Assembly: GCA_033239125.1 (NCBI GenBank)
Contig: BSWB01000005.1
Coordinates: 146,564,494 to 146,628,493, forward strand
Direction of reading: 5' to 3'
Length of the DNA stretch: 64,000 nt
Source of the DNA: Fagopyrum homotropicum
Taxonomy: Eukaryota; Streptophyta; Magnoliopsida; Caryophyllales; Polygonaceae
Under the pieces are notes generated by a model. The model searched no databases. It worked only from the letters and a program-made list of their open reading frames with translations, and was not told where the DNA came from. The position numbers and the translations under genes are program-made. Positions 22,815 to 35,500 of this stretch are shown here, one piece after another (position 1 is the stretch's first letter; each line of letters starts with the position of its first letter).

Positions 22815-24589
22815 AAATCAAATTATTTTAAATTATTTATTAATGTGGATAATAACACATCTTACTAACAAAACACATTTAATTTTAATGACGTGTATAT
22901 AGTGAAAATGAACAATATAATTTTTATTAATAAATTTTGTATATTTTATTATTTTAAAAATAGCTTCTATATATATTAATATAGAATTTATGTTATTTGA
23001 TATTTATGTACATTTTTTTTTTATAATAAGAGGGTTCGTTGTCAAAGTTTTTTTAAAAAATATATTATATGATTCAAGTTATTCATATTTTTATGATACC
23101 GGAATTTAATCTTGTAAGATATTGTTGTCTAAGTCATTTTGAATATGACATATCATGTTGGTAATTAGCTAAATCAACTTACATATACTTTGCTAAATGC
23201 AATGAATCCAGATTTTTCATTTAAATCCATTTAATCTAATATGAGCATTATATTCTTGTACCCTTCGATTATCCATAAGTTATTTATCAAACGTTAATCA
23301 TGCATATTCTTCTAGTTTCACTTGCAGTGTGTTAAGATATGCGTCTCCTTGTTGATTAGATAAACAAATTCAGTTTAGTGTAAAGGGTCGGTTAGTTAAC
23401 TTTCAATAACCATTGCAAGGGTTCATTTGGGAGGGAAAAGTTGACGTTTGAGAGCACAAGTTACGTATGTTATGTATATCATGGTAGCACATTTGTAACT
23501 TATATTTTTCATTTCACAAGCTATATTGATGTGATGATAGTTTATCTATATATCACCTACAATAAGCTTTATTCTCTCAATTATCCATCAAACAGATCTC
23601 AAAAATCTTCAACTCTAGTTCCAATAAGATCATGGTTCCCAAACGGACCCCAAATCTTTTTGTCTCATTCACGCGTTCCAATCTCACGTTTACTATCGTG
23701 ATTGGTTAATTTTTGCTTAAAATTAGTAATTAATGATTTTCATTAGAACTTTATTATTTCTTAAAATATACACTAATCAAGAGTGACACATGAGATTGAG
23801 ACAAGTCAATGAGACAAAAGATTTGAATAGTTTGATAACCAACCGGTTTCAAGACAAAACTTTAATGAACTTATGTTTTGAACTTGAGTTTAACTCGCAT
23901 ATATACTCGTGTATCCAAAACTCCGTTTGAAGTCCGTTGGACTTTAACATAACGAAACAAACAAGGGACTAGAAAGGGGAAAAAAAGGAGAATAAAAATA
24001 AAAATGAAAAATGCAAAGGCAAAGCATGATGGATGGTTCCAACATGTAGAGAGGACTTCAACCAGAATCAAATGTCAGTTATGTAACGGCTGGTTGGTTG
24101 CTATCAAAAGCCCCATTTCCCGCCAATAATCGATTCTGCATTTTTTTTTGCCATTTTGTAGGTCCAACTATACCTATTCTTTCTTGTACAAATCAAAGAT
24201 TATCAATTTTTATATATTGGGTCCCGTTTGGTTTCAACACCATAAACGGACTAAAAATAAATCTAATTCGTTTAAATATCATTGTTTATTAATAGAATTT
24301 TCAATTCAAAAAGTGCTTGATTTCCTCTATTTAATTTTTATATACGGTATTAAAATTAATTAATTTATACTCCAATTAGTTCAAATTATACGAAATGATT
24401 CTAAAACTTTTCATGCGTAAGTATACATTAATTATATTCATTTTTATTATGTTTTCTTTTTGAAAATGCAACTAAATAGGGGTTTCGTGTTTACGTGCAT
24501 TATGATAATTGATACACAATAAATAACTATTTTACATGGGTATATGTTGGCCTGTGCAAAATTTACCCGGACCGAAAATCCGGTCCAAT
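22815..24589. other. AT-rich intergenic stretch, no gene seen
   Basis: I see only AT-rich sequence. Near 23870-23935 there is a weak fragment of the family with AACTTATGTTTTGAACTTGA followed by CTCGTGTATCC. Short open frames (23441, 23871, 24098, 24148) lack family features. Confidence 0.4.
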
Positions 24590-24958
24590 CTAGTATATAG
24601 TCTATTGTTCTTGGAATTCCGATTTCGGTTAACTAAACTTTAGTACCCTGTCGTTTATATTATCAGAGTAGTACCTCACCTATTGAGTCTGACCAAATAT
24701 TGGTATCTAAATTATTGTTCCGATGTTAAGGGGTTAAGACAGTTGCAATGAGGTCTAAATGACATACTTATTCAACAAGAAACATAAAGGGAAAGTTCTT
24801 GGAGTAAAGTTGTTGTGTTAACTTAACGTGTGAAAAGTAATCCAGATACTACTCTTTGGTCAGACTCAATAGCTGATGTACCGTTCTGATTGTTTAAACA
24901 ATAGGGTATTAAAGTTTAATCAGTCTAAAAGATGGGTATTGTTCCAACAATTTTCTCA
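24590..24958. mobile_element. Fold-back MITE, copy 1
   Basis: Contains AACTTTAGTACCCTGTCGTT and CACCTATTGAGTCTGACCAA. On the right are the inverse strings TTGGTCAGACTCAATAGCTG and AACAATAGGGTATTAAAGTT. The same inverted structure is at 30960-31326. Confidence 0.7.
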
Positions 24959-25214
24959 TAAATAAATTGAGTATTTTTTTTTAAAAAAAATATATATAAT
25001 ATATATGGTAAGTGAATGTATAGTCTCGTGTAGGGAGATGCAATATGTCGGCAAAAGATGAGTTAATTCATGTGGGAATATAAGAAGAAGAAAAAATGAA
25101 ATGGACAAGCCAACATTCCAAATTAGCCTCCTTATGGCTACTTTTGTCACGAGTCATAAATTGAGTTTTTACCAATAAATTCTCTTGGCTATCAACTTGC
25201 CTATCTACATCAAT

Positions 25215-25475
25215 ACTTTTATTCCCTTATAGCTAATGCTGCAGCCGAGCACTTGGCTTCCATGGCTTCCTCTTACCCTCTCCCTCTTACCCTCTCGGTT
25301 ATTTTTATGTTCAAACCCCACCTAGTTTTTTGATTCAGTTGTTGAAAAACGATGCCCGCAGAGAAGCGACCCGCAGTTCTATCACATGTTAGCTTCTTTT
25401 ACGTTAATAAATTGTCGGAGTTGTCGTAGACACTCTGCATTCAACAAAAAAAAAAACTTTTATTCCCTTATAGCT
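25215..25475 (+). mobile_element. 5'-truncated LINE insertion with 20-bp TSD and poly(A)
   Basis: ACTTTTATTCCCTTATAGCT occurs at 25215-25234 and again at 25456-25475. Between them lie about 210 bp ending in a run of A (25445-25456). The insert begins in frame with NAAAEHLASMASSYPLPLTL, the C-terminal end of a LINE RNase H domain, and reaches a stop. This is the classic product of target-primed reverse transcription with severe 5' truncation. Confidence 0.9.
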
Positions 25476-26189
25476 TTTCATTTTTCTTATTTTTTTATAT
25501 TTTTTGCTTCTTTTTAGTACATTTAATAATTTTCTATTAATAGTTTTTGACCCACCTCAATCATATTTAATCAAAGAAAACAAAACCTTTTAATTTCTTT
25601 AACAACTTGTAATTTCATATTCAAATAATTGGGTTTTTAAAATTAATTGAGTAAATTATGGGAACTAAAAGTGTTATATAACTTTAAAAATAAATAAAAT
25701 TAGTTGGGTTGTTGATTGATGAAGTTGTACCAAATTTGTAGTGAATGAGTCAATTGAAACTCAAAATGGTAAGCATGTTACTTGTTGGAGATGTAATTTC
25801 AAAAGAAGACTTGAAATGCTTTGTGAATGGAGAATGTTGATTTTGAAAGTGAAAGCAATGCATCCATGGCCGATATGTAAAGTAACACTCAAGACTCGAG
25901 TGTGTGACTTGGACATGAGTGTGAATGTCACATCTAGTAGACTCGGTTAGAGGTTCGAGTTGATCGAGGAGTGATATCCTCGTGGTTCAAATCATTTACC
26001 GGAGTCTTTATTGTTAAAATTATTCTAATACTTAGAACTTTAAGTATTATCTTTATGATTTCGCTATTATACATGTATCATTCTCCCTATATCTAAACTT
26101 TATGTTATTTTTTTTAATCTAAACGCCTTAGTAAAATATTTTTAAGTTAATGTACTTAATATTTTATTTATTTTTATAACAGAAAGCAG
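25476..26189. other. AT-rich intergenic stretch, no gene seen
   Basis: No domain or repeat recognised. A 69-aa open frame at 25741-25950 (+) has plausible composition but no motif and no flanking exons I can support. Confidence 0.4.
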
Positions 26190-28680
26190 TTATGTTGATT
26201 TACTTTCTAAAGATCGGTCAATATAAAGTATTCTTACGGATGAGTATACAGAGTTCATATTCATGAAAAAATTGGTGTTGGGTGTCGATATTCCCAAATG
26301 GGTCAACCTGTCAGCAACATAATTATTTTCTATTAATAAATGCTTGATATGGACTTCGTCAAAGAAACGAAGAACCAATCTAGAGTCGGATAAAATTATC
26401 TAGACCTCCCAAGGGCAACTCCAAAAACCTATGAGTGTTTTGATGACACACAAATCGTCACCCTCGATTTCGATCTTTTTTTATTTGTAATATGATAGCT
26501 TCTTGCATGCCCGATTTAAGAGCATAAGCTTCTACTTTTAGAATCGAGTTAAAGTAGAAAAAAAATTGCACCTAGACTAATAACCTTCTAGTGTGGTTTT
26601 GAATGACAAAAGCGATGGAGGTAATTCCCGAATCAAGTTTTGAGCCGTCGAAGTTAAGTTTGTGAAATCCAACATGTGGTTTTTCCATTCAGGGCCTGTT
26701 TGTTTCTAACTCCGGAAATGGAAACAGAATGGAAACGAATTTAGTTCATATCTATATCCTTATTCATGAAATTGTATGGAATCATTTCTTGTGGTTTAAG
26801 GCAAAATGCACTTGATTCCCCACAATTTGTTACCATATAGGGTATCAAAAGTAATCAAACTCTACTCTAATACTTCAAACCACAAGGAATGGTTCCAAAA
26901 ACTTTCATGAACAAGGATATACGTATGGACTAGATTCGTTTACATTCCGTTTCCGATTTCGGAGTTAAAACCAAACGGGCCCTGAATGTTTTCTTCCCAT
27001 TCAATATTGTTGTTTTTTGGTCGTTGTTTAATATCATAGTCATTCTTATTTTTCACAGTTTTTTGTCATTCTTGGATTTAATTCTTAATGAAAGTGCTTG
27101 TGTTATTAAATGAATTAAGAGGCTCATTATTAAAATTATTTGTTTTTAGAGAACCAAATACCCCACCAAATAGTAGCAAGACATATAAACTTCTTTTGTC
27201 CAATTTTATCTTTAATTTCCTGAAGAAAGTCATTCATTTTTTGTTCTCATGATTGATGTTATTTATATTGTTCAAGATTGTTATGTCAATTTTATTAATG
27301 ATTTGTTTGGTAAAAGTGCAATCCATAATAAGTAAATGACATAAATCCTCAAGTTGATGGTTACACAATTCTCGATGTCGACTAACCACAAATTTTCTTT
27401 CGTCTAATTTTCATTTTCTTGGTAACCTGTTTATTGAAATTTTCTACGGGAAGTTCTTTCTTTTGGGTTGTGTGTTTAGTTTTCAAATTCATTCACATAC
27501 GTTAACATGAGGTAAACACTTATTCTCCATAAACAACTCAGAAGCAAATTTGGTTGAAAAACACCAATTTGGCTACACCGCTAATATAATATGTCTTGTA
27601 TTTCATTTTTTCGGAATGATTGTTTGCTCATTTATTTTCAAATATCCGGACTAATAATTTTTTGGAGCTCGTTGTTAAGTTTATTAATGTCTCATTCCCT
27701 AGAATTGTTTATATAATGATTTACTTTGGAGTTGGAATTAATTTAATTTATATTTTGAACCAGTTTTATAAGTGGTGATGGGGTAACCCAATTATCATGC
27801 AAAAAATTGATTGTTTTTATTGTCGACCTGCAATATAAACACTTTCTTAAAGTCATATTTAAGTTTCATTAGATTATTTCGTTACCACGAAGTTGGTCCT
27901 TTCTTTTGGAAATGAAGTAGGTCAATATTTTTAATGTAATTTTACAACTTTTGCCCACACGTTATCTGCTATGTCAAAACTTTTCACAAAAGTTTCATGT
28001 GTAAGACTTTGTTCACGATGTTTACTTTTTGTCAACCAAATACCACCATTTTCATTGATTACATATTTCATCTCAACTAATGATAGGTTTATGTTGGTCT
28101 CCTTTATTCCAAAGTATTTTTTTTTATAGGTTTTATCCAACACCTCAAGATTGTGGTTTGAAAACATAAAACTTTGCATCGTTAATATAGGTCTGACAAC
28201 CAGATGGTGTATTATAATGGTATATATTCCTTCTTGCAAGAACGAATTAGCCTTTTATTTTGTAAGTCGTTGCTTTGTTTTTGTATTAATTTCTTCAAAT
28301 GTATTTTTTCTAATTCTTTCATTCATAATTTCATTCATAAGTGAGCATCCAAGATATTTGTCAAGGGCAGTGGTGTGGTTCATAACAAGCACAATTTTAA
28401 TTGATATATGCAATTGTTATGTGTTTTCCTTTGTTATTTTAAAAGGTATTTTTTAAAAGTTGATTTTTTTCTTCGTAATAGAACAATGACTTTCAAAATT
28501 TTGTTTGGTCTTTTGAAAAGAAACTACATTTACTTCACCGAAAATTATCATGTTATCCACAAAGAACAAAAATGAGATTGAAGTTCCTTTTCTACGCCAC
28601 AAAAATCCAATATAATCTCGTCTACACCTTACCCACATAAGTCCTTTCTCCAAACCCTCTATCTAGATTTATCATTCAAA
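26190..28680 (-). mobile_element. Degenerate LINE, RT to RNase H, with nested MITE
   Basis: On the minus strand the order is that of an intact L1-type ORF2. Reverse-transcriptase end at 28653-28453: SISFLFFVDNMIIFGEV, where the catalytic pair of the usual F-A-D-D box reads V-D. RT-thumb-like region at 28240-27930: ENGGIWLTKSKHREQSLTH. Zinc-binding remnant near 27400-27240: CNHQLEDLCHLL. WWGIWFSKNK region near 27170. RNase H near 26665-26190: KLNFDGSKLDSG ... ENNYVADRLTHLGIS. Stops and frameshifts are frequent. A MITE at 26690-26984 splits the linker before RNase H. Confidence 0.83.
26690..26984. mobile_element. MITE with CAGGGCCTGTTTG termini, copy 1
   Basis: Begins CAGGGCCTGTTTGTTTC and ends CCAAACGGGCCCTG. 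Within each arm is an inverted GGAAACGAATTTAGTTCATA / GGACTAGATTCGTTTACATT pair, and the middle has TATAGGGTATCAAAAGTAAT. Relatives lie at 39943-40224 and 45993-46274. Termini resemble Tourist-like PIF/Harbinger or hAT MITEs; the superfamily is not decided. Confidence 0.8.
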
Positions 28681-30959
28681 CTTCACAAGATGGATAACCC
28701 ATTTGACAAGACGGGTAACCCATTTAGTCAAAATATAATGAAAAAAATTACGAAAATTATATAATTCTGTACATATATGCCGAACGAGTAAACGCGTAAG
28801 TGAATGACATTCCACTTGAAAACTTCAATTCAAGCTTTGGGCCAACCACACAAGTCTATGAAGTCCCTTTGCAATGACAAGTGTCAAACTTTATAATCAA
28901 TCACTATCTCACACGATTCATTTAACATTAGTTTGCTTCAATGATCAACTAACGGCTACTCACATTTTTGAATTTCTTTTGTGAAATCTTGGTGCTAGAT
29001 CTTGTCAAAGGTGTATTAATCATCGCCCACACATATAACCATTATTGTGTTCTCCTAGATTTCTTTGAACAATCATTTTGACCAACAAAACAACATCACA
29101 TGGAGGTATACACCATGAGAGACTAGTGCTCTTCTGACTCGATTGACACGTGATAATATGTTTTAAAAGTTGTGATATTTAATATGGTGGTGAGATTCAC
29201 CCGTCCTTACACACCATTACAGATCATGCGCAAAAAAACAACAACCCAGAATAAGAACCTAAAACTTATGTTTTGGATTTGGTTCTAACATACATGTGTG
29301 TTCGGTTAGTTGGTCTCTAAGTTATTCTTCTGACTATAAAGTGATTGAGATGATAAACAAGGGTCAACTATATTTGTTACCTTATTTGCATTTGTGATGA
29401 GTGTTTGGGATGTTATTATATCTCAAATGGCGGGTGAGATTTACACGTCTGTATGAACCCTTACACATATGATGAAAAAACAACATATTAGTAGTTTTTT
29501 TTATATTTATAACGGTTGTATAAGTTCAATGGAAATAACAAAAAGACAATCTATTGTAAGCCCATGTAATGTACCATATGAAAAAACTATGAACAATCAT
29601 TTTCTTTTTGTCAAGATTATGCTCAAACTTTTGAAGCATATATACAACAAATTATTTTGAGGTCGTTATTGAAAAATAGAAAATAATAATGGTATGATTG
29701 TTGTTTTTTTTTTTAAATATCAAAAGCCTAATTCAAAAATAAATATCTATTTTGACTTCTTTAGAATTAATTATAATCATTTCTATAATTTATTCATGTT
29801 AAAAAATAAATAATATCCATAAAAAGATAAGTAGTTTAGTATGTAAGATTGGGGTTATGTTGAGATGCGTATGCACGGTAATAATAAATAAGCTAAGGTC
29901 GGTGAACTTAGTGATCTAAATTCACCGAACTTATGTTTCGAGTTTGAATCTAACATGTATTTGCGCTCGTATACACACGAATTTAGCATGATGTCAAAAC
30001 GGCTAGTCTAACGGTTTGAATTTTGTTCCTGGCCAAGAAAATGAGATGATAGTTTTGTTTTAAAGTGTCAACTATGTTAATTACCTAATTGCACTTATCA
30101 GACGTGTGGAGAAGTGTGTACCCATATCAATTATAAAAAAAACTCATAGCCTAATATATAAAGGTTGATAGAGTAATACTATTCAATTCATTTTAGAACA
30201 AAACGTGACTACACTTATGTGTTGGGTTTGAATTTAACTCACATTGCATATACATAAAACTAATACGTAGACAGCCTTACATAGTACAAATTATCCTCAA
30301 AATAAAGTCCATATTTTTGAGAGAATTTTTACGTATACCATAACTTCTGAAGTATCCGATCCGCTTGGTTATGGTTATGTACGTACAATTTTCCAGAATA
30401 GAAGCGGATATGTAAGATTCATCAATCCATGATGATGGGGAGAAGATGCGAAAACATGTGGTGTCGGGTACCCAGGCCTACAACGTGGGTATGAACCGCT
30501 TTATAGGATCCTAAGGGCGTGTTTGGTTGGCATGTCGATCTTTTTAACTGTATTTAGTGGAAGCTGGAAGGTGCTCCCTTGTTGGGTGGACGGCGACACC
30601 TGAAAAAGAATCACAAACAAACTGTGCATTATATTATTTTATTACAAAAAAGATAAATTGTATTTTGGAAGTTTGCCACTTGCTCCTAATTAGTATTTAA
30701 TTATCCACTAATCACTCTCATTAGGGTATTCGTTTTTGCAACTAAAGAAAGAATCTTTAGCATTAGTTTTGATGCTACAAAGGCCTATGGATTTGGTTTT
30801 GAATCCAATCAACTTGTATATTGACAAAAAAAAAATTATAATATTTTTGTAGAGGTTGATTAGTCGCAATATTACTTGTTAACTAATTTCTCACTATAGT
30901 TTAATTAACAAATATATAGAATATTTATAGTGGAGATGCCTAGAAATACAAAAATATAA
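28681..30959. other. Gene-free stretch with low-copy repeats
   Basis: Contains two diverged direct repeats about 240 bp apart (GGTGGTGAGATTCACCCGTC near 29185, GGCGGGTGAGATTTACACGT near 29428). Near 29930-29980 is a fragment of the CGCTCGTATACACACG family. Sequence at 30340-30500 is GC-richer (TCGGGTACCCAGGCCTACAA) but shows no supported frame. Confidence 0.45.
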
Positions 30960-31326
30960 TGAGAGGTTGGTTAAGCATTACCCTATCTTTTAGGTTGGTT
31001 AAACTTTAGTACCTCTTCGTTTAAACTATCAGAACGGTACCTCACATATTGAGTCCGACCAATTATTAGTACCTGAATTACTGTTCAATATGTTAAGTTA
31101 ACAGATCGGTGTTAAATATTAGGGGCAAAATTGTCCACCTACCTTAGGCAAAACTGTCCACCTACCTTAAGTATTTAACACCGATCTGTTAAATTAACGT
31201 GTAAACAGTAATCCAGGTACTAATCTTTGGTCGAACTCAATAGGTGAGATACCGTTATGATAATTTAAACGACGGGTACTCAAGTATAGTCAGATGACGC
31301 GGTACCGTTTAGGCAATTTTCTCTTT
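30960..31326. mobile_element. Fold-back MITE, copy 2
   Basis: The centre is a near-perfect hairpin. TTAACAGATCGGTGTTAAAT pairs with ATTTAACACCGATCTGTTAA, and TTGAGTCCGACCAATTATTA pairs with the right-arm TAATCTTTGGTCGAACTCAA. GTCCACCTACCTTA occurs twice in the loop. Same family as 24590-24958. Confidence 0.8.
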
Positions 31327-31617
31327 TAAGAATGATGTTTATTCTGAAAAAACGGTTTTGTATTTATAATTAGTAAAAATAAATATTAATGTCAAAAATA
31401 AAATAAACACTTAATCGTTCATTTTATTTTTGATAAACAGTGTTTATTTTTTTAATTTTGAACAATGACATGCATACATTTTTTTTTTAAAATACGTGTT
31501 CATTTTTACAAATTAAAAAAGTGTATGGTATTAAAATTGAAATATTTATGTGAATTTTTTTTTAAAAAAAATCATCACCTTCTCTGTATAAGAAACCTCC
31601 TCATCCCAACTGATTTA

Positions 31618-31621
<4 letters not shown>

Positions 31622-31661
<40 letters not shown>
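31622..31661. repeat. (TA)20 microsatellite
   Basis: Uninterrupted TA dinucleotides. Confidence 0.97.
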
Positions 31662-31662
<1 letters not shown>

Positions 31663-31789
31663 TTTGCAGTAAAAAAATTGATATTTTTGTAATTACTATA
31701 ATTTGAAAATACGAAAGGGCTTTAGGGCTTATTTGTTAATTTATAGATCAATAATAGCTACTTATCAAAAAAATTAAAATAAAATAATA

Positions 31790-32080
31790 CTCCCTCCGAT
31801 CAAAAATAAGTGTCGTTTTAGCATTAGAAATTTGATCAAAATTATCTGTCGTTTTAAGTTTTCTAGGTCAATAAATGAACAATAATTATAAGAAACGTTC
31901 TTGAAAATTGGTGTAAATGATTAATTTTAGTTCTAAAATCTTTCTTATTGGTTTAAAAGAAGGTTGAATATTAAATATGTGATAAGATTTAGAAAATTTT
32001 TACAAAATCTATATTATTTAATATTTTTCTAAAAAATTGTGTCAAAGGCTAAAATGACAGTTATTTTTTATCGGAGGTAG
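31790..32080 (+). mobile_element. Stowaway-like MITE, copy 2 (291 bp)
   Basis: CTCCCTCCGATC... to ...ATCGGAGGTAG with TA on each side. It is exactly as long as copy 1 and inverted relative to it. The internal strings GTGTCGTTTTAGC and GACAGTTATTTTTTATCGG are conserved. Confidence 0.9.
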
Positions 32081-32082
32081 TA

Positions 32083-33080
32083 GCTAGTTATATTTCAAAT
32101 ATAAGTACCACATTGATTAAAGTAAATTCACCTTTTTTAAGCACAATAATGATTAAATTAGTTAAATTAAAAGCTAGCTAAAGCGTGAATAACTTTTTAA
32201 TCAGAATATTAATTAATTAATCATCTTTATATTATGGGATCTTAAATTATTATTATTTTTTTCAGTTAGCTTAGAGAATAAAAAGACATTAATTTCTAAC
32301 TTTTAGTGTTCAATTATTATGGTCTGCCTAAATTCTTTTATAGTGACAAATTTAGTGCAAACAATAATTTAACTTTGTAAATAAATTTATAAAATTTATA
32401 AGTGAAATTAAAAAATGAATTGAAATAATTACTTAAATATTGAAGAGATATTATTATAATTATAAGTTGATTCCAGTGAGCTCAACGTAAGGATCTCCGT
32501 CTTCCACGCCTCATTCACCGTTGCTTTTGCTTTTTTTAAGTAAATAAACTTCATTATTTTCCATGATTTTTGTATAAATAAATTTTGAGAAAATTATTTT
32601 AAGAAAAAAACATTTAAAAATTTAAAGCAATTGGACTTATCCTAAAAATATATACACTCTTTAACTTACTGCAAGCGGATAAAACAAGAATACATTGTTT
32701 GTTTTCGGTAATACGAAAATATAAAAACGGTGTAGTTATCATAATTTTATGTAACAATTATCGTTTTTGTGTATACAAGTTTTCGAGTTCCTTAGAATCA
32801 AAAACTAAATACGATGTTCTTTTGGACTTTTCGTATTATGTAAAGTCGTATATGTCTAATTGTATATGCATTTTTTCATGTATGACAATACGTATCATGT
32901 TTAATCTCTTTTGTGCATTCGAGGTGAAAAACACATTAAAACACTCGGTGTGTTGCTTGATTTTATGATGATATTATAAAATGTTCTAGTCTTCACCTTC
33001 CTTTCTCTACCGTTACTTTGACTGTGAAGGGTATTGAAAATATAAATATATTATATTTAGTTTGATTGGACAAATTAGAT
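32083..33080. other. AT-rich intergenic stretch, no gene seen
   Basis: Very AT-rich. An 89-aa frame at 32699-32968 (+) is hydrophobic and has no motif; treated as chance. Confidence 0.45.
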
Positions 33081-33084
33081 TATA

Positions 33085-33450
33085 ATCTGCGTGTTCGGTA
33101 AAACGAGATTTTTGAGAAGTTTTAACTTTTTGGGTAGATTTAGCTTTTTTGGTAGATTTTTAAGTAGATTTTTAAACAGCTTGTAAATTCCATAAATATA
33201 ACACAACCTTATTGATGTTGAGTAAAAGTGAGTTGGGGATAGATTTGTATGGTAGATTTATCAAAAAGTTAAAAAAGATAAAAATATACAAATTATTAAA
33301 GAGGTAAAAAAATAGGGGTAAAATTGTAATTTTTTTAATAATCTAGCCAAAAAGCTATTAGTGGTAACTTTTCAAAAACTCATTAAAAAACTCCAAAAAA
33401 AAAAACTAAAACTATTGGAAAACCTCTTTTGTAAAACACCGTATAATTTT
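33085..33450. mobile_element. Probable MITE with GTGTTCGGTAAAAC / TTTTGTAAAACACCG ends
   Basis: Left GTGTTCGGTAAAACGAGATT mirrors right CCTCTTTTGTAAAACACCGT. The interior has repeated GGTAGATTTTTAAG motifs. A similar arrangement is seen at about 7918-8150 and 46677-47060. Confidence 0.5.
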
Positions 33451-34279
33451 CTAAAAACGCAAAGTTTAATGAAAATTTACCAAAAAAATCTATATTTGAT
33501 CATTTTCTAAAGATTTTTGAAATTCTTTTTGTTACTTATTTTTTACGGTCGCTATAAATACGATTATAACATCAAAATATAGGCGTTAAAGATACCCCAT
33601 AATATTCCTAGAATTGCACTTAAAATATTTTTCTTCAAATATGAATTCGATTCGAGCAATCAATCAATTATACAAAGCATATACTTTTATTTTCTAAGCA
33701 CATGAAATCCATACGTAATACATTGAAAAAACAACACTTAATGTAAGGATAATAATAAATATCATTCCATATAAGATTAAGGAATTATGAAGCAAACAAC
33801 ATTCAAAGATACCACATACTAAGAACATTTAATGTAACATTAAAAACCAAATTAATAAAATAAAGTGAAAAGTAACGAACGTGACAACCTCTCATTTAGA
33901 TTCCTTATGCTTCTACCATGTAATATGGTATACTAAACTTATATTATATGCATCTTTTTTTTTTTTTTTTTTTTAATATGATGGAATCAAACAAATAATA
34001 TTTTCCGGCCGGTAATTTCACTTCTTTGACTAATTAGCTTCGACTAATTAGGAGATTTGTTGTGTTTGATGAAACAAAGAGCATCTTTTTCGTCATGTTC
34101 TTACGACCATATGACGAATGGTTTGATGTAATTGTTTTTATTTTTATAATAATAATAATTATTATAATATGCCTTTGTTTTGGATGTAGAAATAAACTAA
34201 TTCATCGAGATTTGAATCGGTATGTTAGGTAGTTAATACGTGTAAATTTGTAAATGGAGAATCTAATAAGAAATAAATA
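33451..34279. other. AT-rich intergenic stretch, no gene seen
   Basis: Only a poly(T) run (33955-33974) and AATAAT microsatellite-like sequence near 34150 stand out. Confidence 0.45.
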
Positions 34280-34462
34280 GAAACAATTTGGTTTACTAGA
34301 TTTTTTCTAGTTTTGTATTTAGTAAATGTACTTCTTGAGAGAAGAGTGTGTAGAGTTTGAAAAAAAATACAAAAAGTTGGGGTATATTTACTTAATTGAA
34401 ACATTAAAAAGCCTAGTTACTACTCTAGTTTTTCAAAAATGTCTAGTTACCAAAATTGCCCA
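34280..34462 (-). repeat. Dispersed ~185-bp repeat, copy C
   Basis: Inverse of the repeat at 6648-6828: GAAACAATTTGGTTTACTAG to GTTACCAAAATTGCCC. Confidence 0.78.
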
Positions 34463-34802
34463 TAAGAATATTTACCGATGTGGACGGAGTTGAATCTCGA
34501 CACGGGCATAAATGAATACAGAGACGAATAGTTTTTAGTTAACCGGTAATGAATACAGAGACAAAAAGTTGGGGTATATGTCCTTACATGATTTTAAAGA
34601 TCAAAATTTTGAATTACTTTTACAAGTCTTATCCTAAAATTGGTGTTCCGGAATAATTTTGGACGAAATTCAAGATAAAATGATATGTTTATGAAAATTT
34701 ATAAAAATCATAGAGATTATGGAAAAAGACATAAACTTGAGCTTGAATATTTCTCAATTCATAAGCTATCTAGAGAAAATTTATGATGATTATGACATGA
34801 AA

Positions 34803-34805
<3 letters not shown>

Positions 34806-34855
<50 letters not shown>
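34806..34855. repeat. (TA)25 microsatellite
   Basis: Uninterrupted TA dinucleotides in the upstream region of the trehalose-phosphate phosphatase gene. Confidence 0.97.
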
Positions 34856-34860
<5 letters not shown>

Positions 34861-35198
34861 ATAAAATTAAATTTGAACGATAATTTAATAACTTTATACT
34901 TATATCAGCTTAAATAAAATTTGTTTTTCTTCATACTCTTGGCAAATGTTCTTCCCTAGAATTTACACATTGTTAATTTTTCCAAAAAAAAAAAAAATTA
35001 GGTTAGAGTTATTATAAGACCAATGACAATAATTCAAGTAAAAAATAAATAATATTATTAAAAATATAAAAAATTTCCATAAAAGTTAAATAAAATTATT
35101 GGGCAACTGAACTTGACGGCGGGAACCGTTGGCGGGGTAGAACATAAGAAAGAAGCCAAATACTAGAGTGGTGGGGCCTATCCTACTCGGAGATGTGG

Positions 35199-35322
35199 GA
35201 CCACGTCACTCTATGAGGCTATGAAGAACGGTTTAGAACGCAGATTTACAAACTCCCCCACACCACATACGGTGGGACACTCCACACTGAATCTCTCCCT
35301 CTCCTTCTATAGTTCTATAAAT
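35199..35322 (+). promoter_or_regulatory. TPP promoter: ACGT element and TATA box
   Basis: GACCACGTCAC at 35199-35209 is an ACGT-core element. TATAAAT at 35316-35322 lies about 180 bp before the start codon and is followed by a CT-rich leader. The 102-aa frame running through the leader (35221-35529) is not supported. Confidence 0.55.
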
Positions 35323-35500
35323 CCATTCAATTGCTCTGCCTTCTTCCACACTTCCCCTCCCTCTCTTTCATCTCTCTCCGAATTCAAACTCTCCGGCGAG
35401 CTTCTCTTTCCGATACAGACTTTCAGTTCACCGGAAAACAAAGCAGTTTTCCTTTTACTAAGAATCAAACAACAGATTTCGCGTGTAAGAACAACCAACA

